Origin: Motacilla alba alba
Taxonomy: Eukaryota > Chordata > Aves > Passeriformes > Motacillidae
DNA length: 64,000 nt
Direction of reading: 5' to 3'
Assembly: GCF_015832195.1 (NCBI RefSeq)
Contig: NC_052031.1
Span: 8,867,850 to 8,931,849 of the forward strand
Under the pieces are notes generated by a model. The model did no database searches. It was not told the DNA's origin and worked only from the letters and a program-made list of their open reading frames with translations. Made by a program: the position numbers and the translations under genes. Shown piece after piece: positions 63,959-64,000 of this stretch. Numbering within the stretch: position 1 is the stretch's first letter; each line of letters begins with the position of its first letter.

Positions 63959-64000
63959 ACCCCACACAAGGAAACTTATGAATGCAAAGGTTTCCACAGA
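63959..64000. other. Unique flank of the CR1 copy
   Basis: After the CR1 similarity ends, the last about 40 bases do not match the CR1 consensus as I know it. They are taken as the pre-insertion flank, though a diverged continuation of the element cannot be excluded. Confidence 0.4.

Noticed and set aside
1..64000. CRISPR arrays, bacterial operons, tRNA or rRNA genes
   Set aside because: No regularly spaced repeats, no ribosome-binding/operon structure, and no tRNA or rRNA sequence recognised; the repeats mark this as vertebrate nuclear DNA.

Overview
This window is AT-rich vertebrate nuclear DNA with no gene that can be called with confidence. The best clue to the host is its repeats. A CR1 LINE 3' end lies on the minus strand at about 63449-63958, and a short CR1 3' fragment lies on the plus strand at about 38301-38362. 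A rearranged remnant at about 25331-25755 resembles an LTR-type dispersed repeat that I know only from bird genomes. CR1 as the dominant LINE, the absence of Alu/B1/L1-like sequence and the sparse repeat load together point to a bird. The frequent A-rich/C-rich tracts suggest a songbird, but only weakly.

Coding content: open reading frames are short in all six frames. The longest has 149 codons and many begin at non-ATG codons, which is about what AT-rich noncoding DNA gives. No frame shows a recognisable protein domain. The window is therefore most likely intergenic (a gene desert) or part of one or more very long introns. Several short stretches are bounded by good splice acceptor and donor sequences, for example 5685-5755, 9612-9695, 60774-60817 and 62457-62500 on plus, and 18214-18266 and 31409-31453 on minus. 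They are given as candidates only, because such pseudo-exons are common by chance.

Layout: 1-2319 is plain AT-rich DNA with T and A runs. About 2345-2632 has an LTR-like TATA box and polyadenylation signal. 2641-25330 is unique noncoding DNA with a few splice-like islands. 25331-25755 is the internally deleted LTR-type repeat. 25756-38300 is unique DNA that includes the most enhancer-like segment, about 31720-32040. 38301-38362 is the CR1 fragment. 38363-56517 is unique DNA with a GC-richer patch (43900-45560), a 37-base T run and several A-rich/CAAA tracts. 56518-56572 is a perfect (GAT)18 microsatellite. 56573-63448 is unique DNA with a G-run/T-run tract and small tandem duplications, and the window ends with the CR1 copy.

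I did not find an undescribed coding system. The items most worth following up are the possible regulatory element near 31.7-32.0 kb, the better splice-bounded islands, the recursive-splice-like sites (about 8.0, 23.6 and 44.6 kb) and the rearranged LTR-type element. All of them need alignment or RNA data to decide.
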